From: Perca fluviatilis
Lineage: Eukaryota > Chordata > Actinopteri > Perciformes > Percidae
Direction: 5' to 3'
Length of the DNA stretch: 64,000 nucleotides
Assembly (NCBI RefSeq): GCF_010015445.1
Contig: NC_053120.1
Span: forward strand, 9,764,114 to 9,828,113
The number at the start of each line of letters is the position of its first letter. Position 1 is the stretch's first letter. A program made the position numbers and the translations under genes. This document shows positions 45,960-58,779 of this stretch, piece after piece. The notes beneath the pieces are model-generated. The model was not told the DNA's origin. It worked only from the letters and a program-made list of their open reading frames with translations, and did no database searches.

Positions 45960-46110
45960 ATTTAAAATAATTATTGTGTTCCTGAGTTGTTGGGGCAGTT
46001 GAATCCTTAAACATAAGAGCTAATTGGTAAAAATGTATAGAAAATAAAATGTCCTTGTCAGGATCCTCCATAGGAAGTATCCTTATATGCACATTTGCAC
46101 AAAAGTGAAG
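45960..46110 (-). pseudogene. Possible relic exon related to the mucin-like gene
   Basis: On the minus strand a frame reads Val-His-Ile-Arg-Ile-Leu-Pro-Met-Glu-Asp, similar in spacing to [12 protein letters not shown] of the exon at 44700-44787, then Asp-Ser-Thr-Ala-Pro-Thr-Thr. Splice signals are poor. It could be a decayed duplicate of the module exon, or chance. Confidence 0.3.
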
Positions 46111-46139
46111 GCATAGATTGTAAAATTAAGTGACAAAGC

Positions 46140-47185
46140 TTCCAGGTTAGGGTTAGGTCCGATTAAGTCCGTAGGAAAAACAATCTACTTTTTACTTGAT
46201 TTATTACCTCAATAAACATTTTCATAATGAGTTTATAGCCTCAATTCCTACTTTCAAGTCTTCCTTTAATACAGCATGATGTTCACAGCAGATTTATTCC
46301 ACCACTTTCAACTATTTATTCTCCTTTGGATCGACTTTTCTAATTATATCTGAGTCAGCACACATGGAGCCTAGCATCATTTACTCTTCCCTCTATCTTT
46401 TGTTGAGGAAGAAACCTCCTTAAATGTGCATATGACAATTATTCACCTCAATGATACATTAATTCATTTTAATGAATTAAACCCCTGGACTGTAATATTT
46501 TATTTATATATATATATATATATAAAATCTGAACTACGGCAGAAATACATGGAGCTCAAACACGACACACCTGCCGCAGCATCTCCACAGAAGAGCGCGT
46601 CCATTATAAACCTGAAGCTGCACAGACAATGGAAGGTGCGCTGCTCATCTCTATTTTTACAGAGAGACTGGACACTAAGCGACGCATGGGTGTGCTTCAG
46701 AGCTCCGTGTGTTTGAGTCTGAACCATAGACTGTAAACGTCACGGGAACTTCAAACTAAATCATTAGTATTGCCCTCCTAAACTTTGTGTTGATGGCATC
46801 AATGTATTAGATTTATCTTTAATTTCTCTGAAAATTACACCTTTGATAGCTTTCCTCACTTAGAGACGGTTGCTAGGTGATAGTAACAAATACGGCATTA
46901 TGGTCAGACCCCGCACATGGCTGCCCATTCTATTTGCCTCGGAAAAAGAAACTGGACAAAGTTACAGTTCTACCATGAGTTCTAGCACAATGAAATAAGG
47001 CAACAAGGTTTATTTTTACAATGGACCTCATGTTTGAAATTTCTGTGATAGAAAAAAAAATACAAGCGGTATTTGATAGTATTTGATGACGCTGTGCTCA
47101 GTCAGCGGGGCAACCTGCTGGGTTAATGCCCTCCTCCCAGCCAATCAGAATCAAGCATTCTTAAACAAAGTAGAATAAGTGGCAT
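46140..47185. other. Repeat-rich DNA with one unexplained short frame
   Basis: A (TA)n tract at 46503-46524 is followed by an open plus-strand frame (about 46524-46716) coding Ser-Glu-Leu-Arg-Gln-Lys-Tyr-Met-Glu-Leu-Lys, then a Pro/Ala/Ser stretch and Leu-His-Arg-Gln-Trp-Lys. No family was recognised. The rest shows no gene. Confidence 0.35.
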
Positions 47186-47943
47186 TTGAACACACCAATT
47201 TGGCACAACATACACTTAATGTCTGGTAACAAACCTTTTGTTTATAACCAGTGGAGTGACAAAAGTATTTATACTCTAGACCAGTTATTCAATGATGAAG
47301 GTATGTTAAGTTTTGAAAACCTGAGAGCTAGCTTTGAGGTCCCTAGGACATCCTTCTTCCTTTATCTTCGCTTAAGATCAAACCCTAAAATGTTATGGAT
47401 TACCATGGGGGAACAGTTTTGAGATGCACCCAATCATTAAATGGCTTGTTGAGAGGATTAGTGTCCAGGATTTATGCTAAACTGATGCAAGTATCTGTAG
47501 GAGAACTCCCAATACTAAAGAAATGGGAGCGAGAGCTGAGCCCGCAGGGGAACATAATTAATTAGGAGACAGTTTGGGACAACATTTTCCACTGTTCCAA
47601 GAACCCAAATCACCAGCAGATCCACTTCAACATATGCCATTGGACATATTGGACTCCTCAGAAGAGATATGTCTCTAAAGCCATTCCTATTCCCTATTGC
47701 ACGTTCTGCCAACCTGAACAAACTGGAACTTTCTTGCACATGGTCTGGGAGTGTGAACAGGTGTATGAGTTTTGGAATAAAACAACATCAATAATATCTG
47801 ATGTGATAGGATGTCGAATTCCTACTGACCCGATTGTTTTGTTACTTAATGATGACTCTAAATTACACCTACTTGAGAGACAGAAGAAAATTTGTCTAGC
47901 TGGCTCAACCGCGACCAAGCTCAGCGCTGGCTCCCGCCCATAG
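47186..47943 (+). pseudogene. LINE (L1/Tx1-like) ORF2 C-terminal fragment
   Basis: Frames read Pro-Ile-Trp-His-Asn then Phe-Asn-Asp-Glu-Gly with Ser-Phe-Glu-Asn-Leu. Further on come Ile-His-Phe-Asn-Ile-Cys-His-Trp-Thr-Tyr-Trp-Thr-Pro and Cys-x2-Cys-x9-His-Met-Val-Trp-Glu-Cys. This order matches the region after the reverse transcriptase in L1/Tx1 elements of fish, including the zinc-knuckle-like Cys/His pattern. A frame shift near 47420 separates the two parts, so it is dead. Confidence 0.7.
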
Positions 47944-47949
47944 GCGGCA

Positions 47950-50900
47950 CTAGGCTATTTTTATTCTAAAAATCATTTCAGCACCCCTGAAAAATAAAGT
48001 CCTTATCATTGTGATTTTGTGAAATTGTTTAGTGCTCAAACCTTATTACTTTTGCAAACCTGATTTTAGCGATGGAATAGGATAAATGACGACAGGCTCA
48101 GCTCAGTTGTAGCCTAAAGTCAACAGCCTATCTGCGATACCCTGAACGAGGGCGCCTCAGTCAGCCTACTGTTCAGTCTGCGCAGATAACTTTGGGGAAT
48201 TCGGTCGTCAGAGTATGGCTACTTTCAACCACTAAAAAGGTATGGCTAATGGAGTAAAAATTAAATCTAATCAAATGAGCACATTAAGTAGGCTACAGGT
48301 GTAGTATTTGTGGAACCAATCTGTGATCCCTGATCACAGTGATGGCAATTATATCTGAATTAGCCTAGCTTATTCACCACAGAGTCCAATTTTGTTGTGC
48401 AACGTTAGACAAAATTGCTAACTGTAGGCAAATGTAGCTTAGGAGTAGCCTACAACGAGTTTTTAAAGTGTGCTATTAATAGCCTGCTGTAACGGCTTGA
48501 GCACTGCTAAAAATAGCATATAGCGCCGCCGCTGCAGTTACCTCCCTACCAGACACTTTATTATTTTTAACTGTCAATGCAAATGAAAAATAAATAATTT
48601 GACCTGACAGATCATCAGACTCATTCATATCAGAATTGGAACAACAAACCTATTTTCTAGACATAGTTATGCTTGAGCTCTCTACAGCAAGGATTAACAA
48701 AGCCAAGTAATCGACTATAGACCTATGGAAAAACTTAGCAGCACAAGTATCAGTCCTAATGACCTCAGCATCACAAGAATTATGGCGCGTTCATGCCACC
48801 TGGGAATAACAGGGACCACCCCCGTGATTACGTTGTTTTTCCGACTGGCAGCGTTCACATGGTCGGGATGCGTGTTCTTCTTCTTCTGTTATATTGCCGT
48901 TTGCCATAACAACTTTTTGCATGACTGCCACCAATGGTTGGCCGTAGCCTAGAGCCTCAGGTGTGTGAAAACATGGAGGCCACAATAACAAAAGATTTTC
49001 TGCTGTTTTCTTATGCGAGCATCCAAACAGCACATCGCCAGGTGTTTGTTTGTGTTATCTGCAGGACAATGAACGGGAAAAGACAATGTGTTGTTCTTTT
49101 ATACATGGGCCTATTTATGAATAATTTTAAACATGTTATTTGGCATTTGTCCACAATAAACAGTTTATTGTCATTGAAATATGTTCAGTGACCCAAAGTC
49201 GCCTGCATCAAAAGTCTGTTGTCAACAACGCGTCACCAACTGGGAAACTCGGTTAGCAAAATCCAGCCCAAGTTTCAATTATTTTGATGTTCAAGTAGGT
49301 CTATACATTTGTTTTCTGGAATTGTGATGGGGTGGCGACCTAGCACTCTTTAATAACATAAGTAATTCTGTGTATGAAATGGGTTGAGAAATGGAAACGT
49401 TGTAGTGCTATTCAAGAAAAAATGCTGCTCCCGGGTTTACTGACATTAAAACCAACTTACGGCAGCTTTGATTGGCCAGGCATCCATGCTCGCTTGAGGT
49501 AACAGAAGCCGATTTGTTCAGGATCCCCTGACCAATTGGCTATCCTAACCTTAATTTCTCGAGGTCAATTCCTAACCTCAACCAATCGGGCTGCTTTGTA
49601 GGGCGGGTTTGCCCAGAACTGCTGTCGGATCCATAATAACACGTTGTAAGCGCAACCCATCTTGTGGGTTTTCCAAGGAAATTAAATTTCCGCGTAGTTG
49701 ACAACAAAGTGAAGCAGGGTCTCTCAACTGCCGACAAATTGCCATTGTGATGCCGCGATGTGTACTGAACGGATGCCGCTCGTTTGCCACTGCTGTACCA
49801 CTGTTGTAACACCTACAACTTAATATGGCTATTAATGAACTTTTTAAAGACATTCATATTAATTAGAACAATTATCACTTTTCCACATTTCCTACAACTT
49901 CACCTTCTTCCTACACATTTAAACCAGCAATCCAGTTTAGCATTAGCATTAGCTTTTCAAAAAACCTTTAATTATTCCACATCTTTTTTTAAATTGGTGG
50001 TGTTATTTAACTTGTCAATTAAATTAATACTAATTAAAACCCTTCCCACTTTTTCAACTATTCTCACAACTTCACCTTCTTACGGATTTAAGCTATTATC
50101 CAGTTTAGCTTTAGCAATTTAGCTATTCAGCATTCACGTGCATTTTCTGCAGGAAATGCATTTTCTACTTCTACATATGTATTTTTTTGTGAAGAACATG
50201 TCAGTTTGTTCCAGTCTATATCACTGTAGCGACAGATAAAATCAGCTGCTCAGGTTTCCACTAAAACGGCGTTATTTCTTTCATTCCTTTTCCCCATATT
50301 ACTTTATTTTCGTGCAATTCTGTTTAGCGTTGATGGCCATAAGTGATCAGCTCATTTCAACCGCTTCAGCGGGTGGGTGGTTCTCACCCACGATCTTTTC
50401 CAAACTGTTGTATAGTAGTAACTGTAGTATTTTCTTTGTGTAAAAAACATTGTGTTGGTTTGTCCGATTTTACGTGCTGCTGCAGATAGTCAGCTGATGA
50501 GTGCCGGACACAGTTCCGCTATTTCCTACTCCATATCATTAATTTCCCTTAGAATTGCTTTTATTTTCATGAAGTTCTTTTGAATAACAGCTTTCATGGA
50601 GAGAACAGTTCGGTAGTACAGACGTGTCTACCTCAGCTACCTCCTTACAGCATTAAAACAAACAAGCCATCTGTAGTCAATCTGGGTTTTACAAAATGCT
50701 TCAGCAGAATATTGTCACGACCTAGTCAACAGGATATGATAAACATAGCTTTAAGAGGCACACTCACTCATACAGTAGGCTTCATCAACTAAGAACGACT
50801 GATTTCTCAGGCCAGTTAAATGTTTTGTCCTTATCACTGCTCCCCCTGGTGGATAGATAAACCATTGCAACTAGTTCTTCACACAAAGGGCTTGGGGGTG

Positions 50901-51070
50901 TTATTCCCGAGCTCATTGCATCATTGTGTAGTTTTTTAATGGCCAAGGACCCGTCACGCACCTGCCGGGGCCCCAGCACGGAGGGACCGGAAATTTTAGA
51001 TGGCTTCATCTATACATTTTATTTGGTGCATTAATATAGGACGTTAGCCAGTCAGTTTCACCGAAACTCC
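47950..51070. other. No gene recognised; scattered repeats
   Basis: AT-rich DNA with short open frames only. A roughly 168-bp unit (CACAACTTCACCTTCTT ... ATCCAGTTTAGC) occurs twice in tandem at about 49870-50130. 48530-48570 and 49500-49750 look like repeat fragments but no family could be named. Confidence 0.5.
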
Positions 51071-51075
51071 TTTAA

Positions 51076-51194
51076 TAGGTGTCCTTTAACAGTTTTTATG
51101 GACACTCTGCAGCCAATCAGAATTGAGTATTCACCCAGTCAATTGAATACTTAATTCTGATTGGCTGCAAGAGGTCCGTGATCTAGGACACCTA
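51076..51194. mobile_element. TTAA-flanked palindromic MITE, 119 bp
   Basis: It starts TAGGTGTCCT and ends AGGACACCTA, with TTAA at 51072-51075 and 51195-51198. Arms pair through CTGCAGCCAATCAGAATT and AATTCTGATTGGCTGCA, so the whole element folds on itself. Confidence 0.8.
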
Positions 51195-51458
51195 TTAACG
51201 ATTACTGATTGTTAACTGTATACAATGTTATTGACTTTAAATCTTGCTAGCATGACGTTAGCTTTCTGGCTCGTAGCTGTCTGAGCCAAAGGGTTCTATG
51301 AGCTGAGTGGACTACCAATATCCAACACGGTCTCACGGCAGTGAAATGGTCACGTTATTTTTAATCTATTGATTCATGTTCACGGACACGTTTATCTCGT
51401 TTATATCGTGGTGGTCAGCACGTAAATGGGAAGCATCTATACAGAAGTTGGGTTTAGT

Positions 51459-51610
51459 AAAAGAAGAACGGGGAAAGTAAACGTCACACGCCGGGACATG
51501 ATCCGCGGTCTCTGGGGGACGCAGGACAACAACGTGTCGGTTGAGTTTAAAAGAACAACAGGGAAACTTAACGTCACACGCGGGACACGATCCCCGGTCT
51601 CTGGGGTGGA
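51459..51610. repeat. Tandem duplication of about 90 bp
   Basis: AAAAGAAGAACGGGGAAAGT with ACGTCACACGCCGGGACA is followed about 90 bases later by AAAAGAACAACAGGGAAACT with ACGTCACACGCGGGACAC, and GGTCTCTGGGG closes both units. The two units are diverged. Confidence 0.7.
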
Positions 51611-51659
51611 AGTCCTGTGTTGTTAGAGCCATGCACCACCCCAACCAACCTCCCTGCGC

Positions 51660-53595
51660 GGATTAAATAAACGAGATAACAATATATGGTGTGTGTGTAT
51701 ATCAGCTGTGTCTTCTCTGAAATGCCCAAGAAAAATTTCTCTTAAGGGAGACAAAAAGGCTTATCCTATTGTATTAATTTGGTTTTACCAGTGTACTGCT
51801 GTGTGTACTTTGATCATATCAATCACCCACCAATCGGTCCCAAAACGTCTGTAAACTGTTGTAAATCTTTACAACTCTTCACTGAAAGGGTCAAGCAGGC
51901 CTGCCTTCTTGCACGATCCACATTTTTTTCAAAACTTGCCATTTTCAGTGTCTAGCTTTTTATAGCTCCAAGTTTGTTTTTGTTTCCCAAAGTGAAAGGA
52001 TTTTATAAACAGCAAATTCCTGGAAATGTACTTCCGTTGATCAAACATCAAACATCTTTTTATCTGCCACACCAAGATTTATTTTTATTCTCCTGTTTAA
52101 TATTCTCAACAAAGGACCATTCAGGCAGTAAATAACGCTACTAATGTCAGGCTACTCTTAAAGAAAAAACACATTAGAAAGTAAAATGCAAATAATCAAA
52201 GACATAAAAATATAATTTGAATAGTTACTTTGTCCAGGCGATGTGTGTAAATATCCAAACAAACAAATAAGTAATATTCTTTCCATGATGACTGGTGTTA
52301 CTTATCACCACTCCAGGCACAGGCACATATTCTGTTAATCATTGTATTTTGCAGTTAGTTTGTGAATCACTCCTCCCTCCTTTGTGGAGTGACAAGGCAT
52401 TGTTGACAGACGCCATTTCTTCACAACCTGAAAAACCAGGAAACACATACACACATGCATGTCATGATAAAAAAAAATAGGACGCTACGAACTAAATTAT
52501 AAAACATCGTTTAATTGATAAAAAAATATCGGGCTTAGGCAGACAATTGAATTTTCTGAGATAATTAATTTGTTGAATTGCTTTATGAGTCAGCTTCTAG
52601 TAAGTAATGATTGTGAAGGTAGCTTAGTCTTTGTACACTTGGGTCTTTGTTTCAATGTTTATCAGTGAAATTGCTCTTTCCTCGAAGGATGATATTTCCA
52701 ATTCTAAACAGAAGCCAAGATGGGAAATTATTTGCCAGAGTATGTCATTTCAAGTTAATTAGAGAGTCTTGAGGGCAGAATGTTTTTTGATTTCAACACA
52801 GGTACAAGCTTACTAACATAAGTTTATGAAAGAGTTGGAGATTTTATTGATATTTATTTGGAATGACTTTTCTGCATAGCAGTGCAAAATGGGTTTCTTG
52901 TATTTGATTTAAGACATAATATATATTTGAATTCACAAAGGCACAGGTTACTGTAACAACACTTTTACAGGACTAATCTGCTCTCTGCTTTGCAGTCCGT
53001 ATAAAATCTGTTCTACATTACTTTGTTTCACTGGTATCACTACTTTAATTACAGGCACAAGCTTAACTTTAATCATTAAAAAAATAACTGAATTCTGGTT
53101 TCAATATATTCTACCACGATCTGGTTATTTAGATAGATACAGATAGACCAACACTGAAGACTTATGCTGCTTGTGCTGTTGTGCGTTTCTATATTCAATG
53201 TTCTAATTATTTTGCTGTGAAAGCATAGACTAGTAAGGGCAAACAGTAAGACTAAATTATGGTAGCATATTTTACTTTTAATATTATTGCTTCAAGAGGA
53301 TGCAGGGCCTTTTTTGGTAACTTTGTTAATAAACATCACCAGTAAATCATAAATTGATATTAAACCCAAAGGCATAGTATATAAATATCCCGAACGGTTG
53401 ATTGGGATTAAAAGCGCTGCACAACCTGTGCATATACGTGTTTCCACCATGGATGTATAAGGTCTCCACTTTCACGATGGATGTATCAAAAAAAAAAAAA
53501 AAAAACTGCCTTGTATAAAATTAGCCCGATGATTGGTGCTTCTTCAGCACTATAGGACCCATTGCCCATACATGGATGTAGAATAAAACCTGCCA
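51660..53595. other. No gene recognised
   Basis: AT-rich sequence with no exon, no long open frame and no clear repeat family. An A-run lies at 53489-53506. Confidence 0.5.
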
Positions 53596-54364
53596 ATGTA
53601 CAAAAGTGAAGCCAACATATCCTGGATAGGGAAAGCAGGTACGCAGGACCTGTGGACATGGTTCTTTGTTTCAGAAGTTATTACTAAAAGTAAATTCCTA
53701 ACATTTGGTGTGACTGTAAAAAAGGGGGGGGGGGCACGTGTGAGCGTAAAATATAAAATTGTGTACAGGGGCCGACAGTGCCACCTAGGTTTTTAGTGAG
53801 GCCTAGGACCTCTTAGAATTAGATTCCAATTCAAGAAGAAAGATTAAAACAGGTCCTTTGTACCGGGGGAGAGCGGTTAAAACAAGTGTATTTAAAACTA
53901 TGAATAAAAACCAGATGAGGATTAACAAAATTTAAAAAGAATAAAATAAACCAATTAAAACTCCTCAAAAGAATTTAAAACTAAAACACAAACTAAAAAG
54001 TCAAGCAAAAAAATAGTCAACAGAACAGGGGTGAGGGATTAAAATGTCCACAGGTCTCCGCTGGCAACCAGCTTCTTTATCGTTTGGCTCCTCTCCTGGG
54101 GCATAGTCTGTAAAAGAGAACTCTATGCCAGTCAAACATCCTTTAAAAGTGCCACCGCTTCATACAATTCACACAACAAACACCGGTCTTAGAAAGAGAC
54201 TTACGCGCAAGGGAGAAGTTTTACCTTCTCCCACTGTTGCCGCTAGCAAACGGTGTTTGAGTTTCTCTGTGTTGCTCTGTCTGCTCCTCTGTCTGTTCCA
54301 TTCCATCTGTGGTGCTCTCATTCTGTCCATGTCCTCCTCCATGTTCTCCTGTTGGTCTCTTGTA

Positions 54365-54456
54365 CGTCTTCGCTCTCGGTGTCCTCCATCATGTGCTTCT
54401 TCGCTCTCAGTGGCCTCCATCTTTTGCTTCTTCGCTCTCAGTGTCCTCCATCTTCC
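54365..54456. repeat. Minisatellite, about 30-bp unit, three copies
   Basis: CTTCGCTCTCGGTGTCCTCC, CTTCGCTCTCAGTGGCCTCC and CTTCGCTCTCAGTGTCCTCC follow each other, each with a CATC.T..GCTTC spacer. It lies within unassigned DNA inside the HECT pseudogene region. Confidence 0.75.
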
Positions 54457-54993
54457 CCTCACTGTTGCTGTTCTGCCCTTTTTATCTTAAAAAAAACCCC
54501 AGTCAATCCCTTCTCTGGCTCCCAGGTGCAAGTCCTTTACCCTGATTGCTAAAATGTTCACTGGCGGAAGTAAAACCAACATTAAAAACACACACCACAC
54601 ATTTCAAAATAAAAGCATGCAATATAAAAGCTAAAAACCACAGCAAATCCAATAAAAGCATGCTCAAATAAAATCAACTTCTGCCCTGTGACATGACCAT
54701 TTTTATATTCAATAAGTTTTTGTTCCCATTAAACTCTTCCTCTAACTTAATGACAAATCTATTAAATGTAAAGACTCTCATTCAGCTGACTGTGTAAATC
54801 CTCGACCTGCTTTGTCTTGTCTCTGTTTGAATGCACTACGCAGGATCTGCATGCATTACATGCAATAGAATAGCTTCCCCAAATTCTGATATAATTACTG
54901 TCTATCTTTTGGTATGTGAAGTGAGTGCTCTGACAAATATGGATTCAGTGCTATGGGTATATTGCGACAGTATTCCCTTTATGTTCATTTTAA

Positions 54994-57900
54994 AGGACAA
55001 TTCCGGCGCAAAACGAACCTAGGGGTTATTAACAGATATGTCCCCACTCGATCATTCTCTGGGACATGTTTTCATGCTAATCGAATGTGTTTGTAGCTTG
55101 AAAGACGCTAGCGCTGATTAGCTTAACGCTAGTATTCGGGGCACAGGGAAAGTAAAAAAAAATTGCTATTTATACCACTAAAAGGCTCAAAATATCACCA
55201 AACTTCAGTGGTAGCATAATGAGGGTCCCTAAATGTTAACCAAAACATTGAGAACATTGTAAGTGTACAGACAGTTTATTGAACGAAGAGCTGCGGAGCT
55301 CCATTGAAAGGGCTACGAGAGAGCTACCGGAGTGTATGCCGCAACACAGCCTCGTACTTCGGGAAACTGGTGGTGTACCTGCGGACATTGTGAAGCTATG
55401 ACCACCGAACAGGAGTGTCTGTGTTGCGAGCATTGGGTCCTGTTGCGTCACGCGACACCAAGAGACACTGTGTTTTGCACAGTCTGAAGATTTTCCCTCT
55501 CTGATAAACAGGGCTGTACTTGAAACTTTTTTCCATGTCCGAAAATAAATTGGAGACAGCGACCCAGACCGAGGGGGGCTGGCTAAGTGCTAGCTACACT
55601 AGGCAAGGCAAGGCAAGGCAGCTTTATTTGTATAGCACATTTCAGCAACAGGGCAATTCAAAGTGCTTTACATAAAAACATTAAAGAGCAGTTAGAAAAC
55701 AATTTTAAACAATTTTAAAACATTAATAAACAAATTAAAACAAGAATAAAATTGATAGTGCAGTATAAGAATAAAAGTTACAGTGCAGTATAAGAAATTA
55801 AAAGGTTAATAAAAATGATTATTTAAAGAAAAGCAACATCAAAAAGATAGGTCTTTAGCTTAGATTTAAAAGAACTGAGAGTTTCAGCGGACCTGCAGGT
55901 TTCTGGGAGTTTGTTCCAGATATGTGGAGCATAAAAACTGGACGCTGCTTCCCCCTGTTTAGTTCTGACTCTGGGGACAACAAGTAGACCTGTCCCAGAC
56001 GACCTGAGGAGTCTGGGTGGGTCATAGTGTAGTAGCAGATCAGAAATGTATTTTGGCCCTAAACCGTTTAGTGATTTATAAACCAGTAAAAGTATTTTGA
56101 AATCAATTCTTTGAGGCACTGGAAGCCAGTGTAAAGACTTCAGTACTGGAGTGATGTGATCCACTTTCCTGGTTTTAAGTGAGGACTCGAGCAGCAGCGT
56201 TCTGGAATCAGCTGCAGCTGTCTGATTGATTTTTAGGGAAGACCTGTAAAGACACCGTTACAGTAGTCAAGTCTACTGAAGATAAAAGCATGGACAAGTT
56301 TTTCCAGATCTTGCTGAGACATAAGTCCTCCTAACCCTTGATATATTTTTAAGGTGATAATATGCTGATTTTTTAATTATGTTAATGTGGCTGTTAAAAA
56401 TTTAGGTCTGAGTCCATGACTACACCAAGATTTCTGGCTTTGTCTGTTGTTTCTAACATTGTCGTTTGAAGCTGGCGCTGACTTTCAATCGTTCCTCTTT
56501 TGCTCCAAAAACAACCACCTCCGTTTTTTCTTCATTTAATTTAAGAAAGTTCTGGCACATCAATCATTAATTTGTTCAATGCACATATTTAATTGTTGTA
56601 TTGGGCTATAGTTTCCTGGCGATAAGGTTATGTAAATTTGTTGTGTCATCTGCATAACTATGGTAAGTTATTTTGTTGTTTTCCATAATCTGAGCCAGTG
56701 GAAGCATGTAGATGTTGAACAGAAGAGGCCCCAGAACTGAGCCTTGGGGAACTCCCACGTCATGTTTGTATGCTCAGATGTATAATTACCTATAGACACA
56801 AAGTAGTCCCTATTCTTTAAATAGGATTCAAACCACTTTAGTACTGAGCCAGAAAGACCAACCCAGTTTTCCAATCGGTCAAGCAATATGTCATGGTCTA
56901 CTGTATCAAATGCAGCACTAAGATCAAGTAATACTAAGACTGAAATTTTGCCACTATCTGTGTTTAAGTGGATGTCATTAAAGACTTTAACAAGAGCCGT
57001 CTCAGTGCTGTGGTGTGGTCGAAAACCTGACTGGAAGGCATCAAAACTGTTGTTTAGCAATAAGAAAAGATTGAGTTGTTGAAAAACCACTTTTTCTATG
57101 ATTTTACTTAAAATGGAAGGTTTGATATTGGCCTATAGTTGCTCATTAGTGTCGTGTCTATATTGTTCTTTTTGGTTTGGCTTGAGTGACTGCAGTTTTC
57201 AGGGCCTGTGGAAAGATACCTGAGGAGCAGAGATGTGTTTACAATCTGTAGAAGATCAGAAGCCAAACACTTCAGAAACATTTTTGAAAACACCCGTTGG
57301 TAGAATATCAAGGCAACAGGAGGAGGTTTTCAGATGTTGTATAGGTATTTCCCAGGTTTTTAAAGTTGATCGTATGAAATTGTGTCATGTTGGAATTTGT
57401 TTTGCGTGCATACTGTGACAACACATATCCTGTACTTGATATGGAGGCACTGACTGTTTGTCTAATTTTCTGAATTTTGTCTGTGAAGAAGGAGGCAAAG
57501 TCGTTGCAAGCCTTGGTAGACAACAGTTCAGATGCTACCGGTACTGGAGGGTGTTTGTTAATCTATCAACAGTAGCAAACAAATCCGTGAATTATTATTG
57601 TTTCTGGCGATAATGTCAGAGAAAAAGGACCGTCTTGCATTTCTTAGTTCCAGATTATAAATGCGAAGTCTCTCTTTATAAGTGTTATAATGGACCTGGA
57701 GATTAGATTTTCGCCAACTGCGTTCAGCTTTTCGACACTCTCTTTTTCTGTTCTCACACCTATAAAAATTTTCTCCATGGAGATCTTTTCTTACCAGAGA
57801 CAGTTTTGACCTTAATTGGGAGCAATAGCATCAATAACATTCGTAATTTTACAGTTGAAATTATCTACCAGCTCAGTGACTGAGGCCCCAGTGAGGGGTT

Positions 57901-58565
57901 GGTGTAGCGGAGAAAAGCTGAATGAATGATTCACTGGTGTTTTTCAGTGATATACCGTTTTCTGATTAACTTTGTTTGAACACTTTTGGGCACAGAGATA
58001 GTGCTGTTAAAGAAAACACTAGACAAGTTATGTTTTATATCCAGTGCGATTATACCAATGAACTCCGGCTCACGGCACACACCTATTTGCATATAAAATT
58101 GGAACAAGAGAAAAAACACAGGGCACATACACACACAGCAGACCAAATAAATAATATGACCACAGTCATAACAGATATATTGAGCAAATTCCTTTTGATT
58201 TTAGTTTGTATTGCCAGCTGTAAGTCATGTTTTCAAGATGGCGGCTGTATGTAAACATGAACGCAAGTGTCTTTATAATCTATCTTTTCAATAAACTGTC
58301 TGTACATTTACAAAGTTCTCAATGCTTCGGTTTAACATTTAGGGACCCTCATTATGCTACTGTTGACGTTTGGTGATATTTTGAGCCTTTTTAGTGGTAC
58401 AAAATAGTGATCTGTTTTTACTTTCCCTGTGCCACAAATACTAGTGTTGTAAGCTAATCAGCGGTCTGCGCTAGCTTCTTTCAAGCTACAAACACATTCG
58501 ATTAGCGTGCCTAGAGAATGATCGATTGGGTACACTCCTATGGTTCATTTTGCTGGAATTGTCCT
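54994..58565. mobile_element. TTAA-flanked palindromic element split by a LINE
   Basis: Arms 54994-55285 and about 58285-58565 are reverse complements (AGGACAATTCC at one end, GGAATTGTCCT at the other), flanked by TTAA at 54990-54993 and 58566-58569. The intact HECT gene has the empty site at 27587-27590 in the matching intron (GTTCATTTTAAGTA), so this insertion came after the duplication. The centre holds a minus-strand LINE. Confidence 0.85.
55597..57965 (-). pseudogene. L2/CR1-type LINE, reverse transcriptase region, disabled
   Basis: From right to left on the minus strand: endonuclease-RT linker (about 57965-57600), Asn-Tyr-Arg-Pro-Ile-Ser-Asn (57125), Gln-Ser-Gly-Phe-Arg-Pro-His-His-Ser-Thr-Glu-Thr-Ala, Leu-Asp-Leu-Ser-Ala-Ala-Phe-Asp-Thr-Val-Asp-His (56900s, RT palm with the first catalytic Asp), and a C-terminal Leu-His-Trp-Leu-Pro-Val...Ile-Trp-Asn-Lys-Leu-Pro block (55823-56164). 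The element ends with a GCCTT-repeat tail at 55597-55618. Frame shifts and stops interrupt it, and the second catalytic block was not found intact. Confidence 0.85.
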
Positions 58566-58779
58566 TTAAGTAGTCCATTAAATTTACTTTTACATATTTC
58601 TTCCACAGTGCATATTGCATAATATTCAAATACTCTTCTCTCAACTGGCAGAATCTGAGAAGTCTGGAGGCCAGCACAGAGAGCTGCCCAGACAAAGATA
58701 ATCAGCTAGGAAGACAGACCCAGCCTTGTGTTCCCCAGCACTACAGAGAAGGTGAAAAATAACAAATACACTTGTTTAC

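Noticed and set aside
54125..54490. Open frame of 121 codons with hydrophobic stretches
   Set aside because: It overlaps a 30-bp minisatellite, has open frames on both strands and resembles no family.
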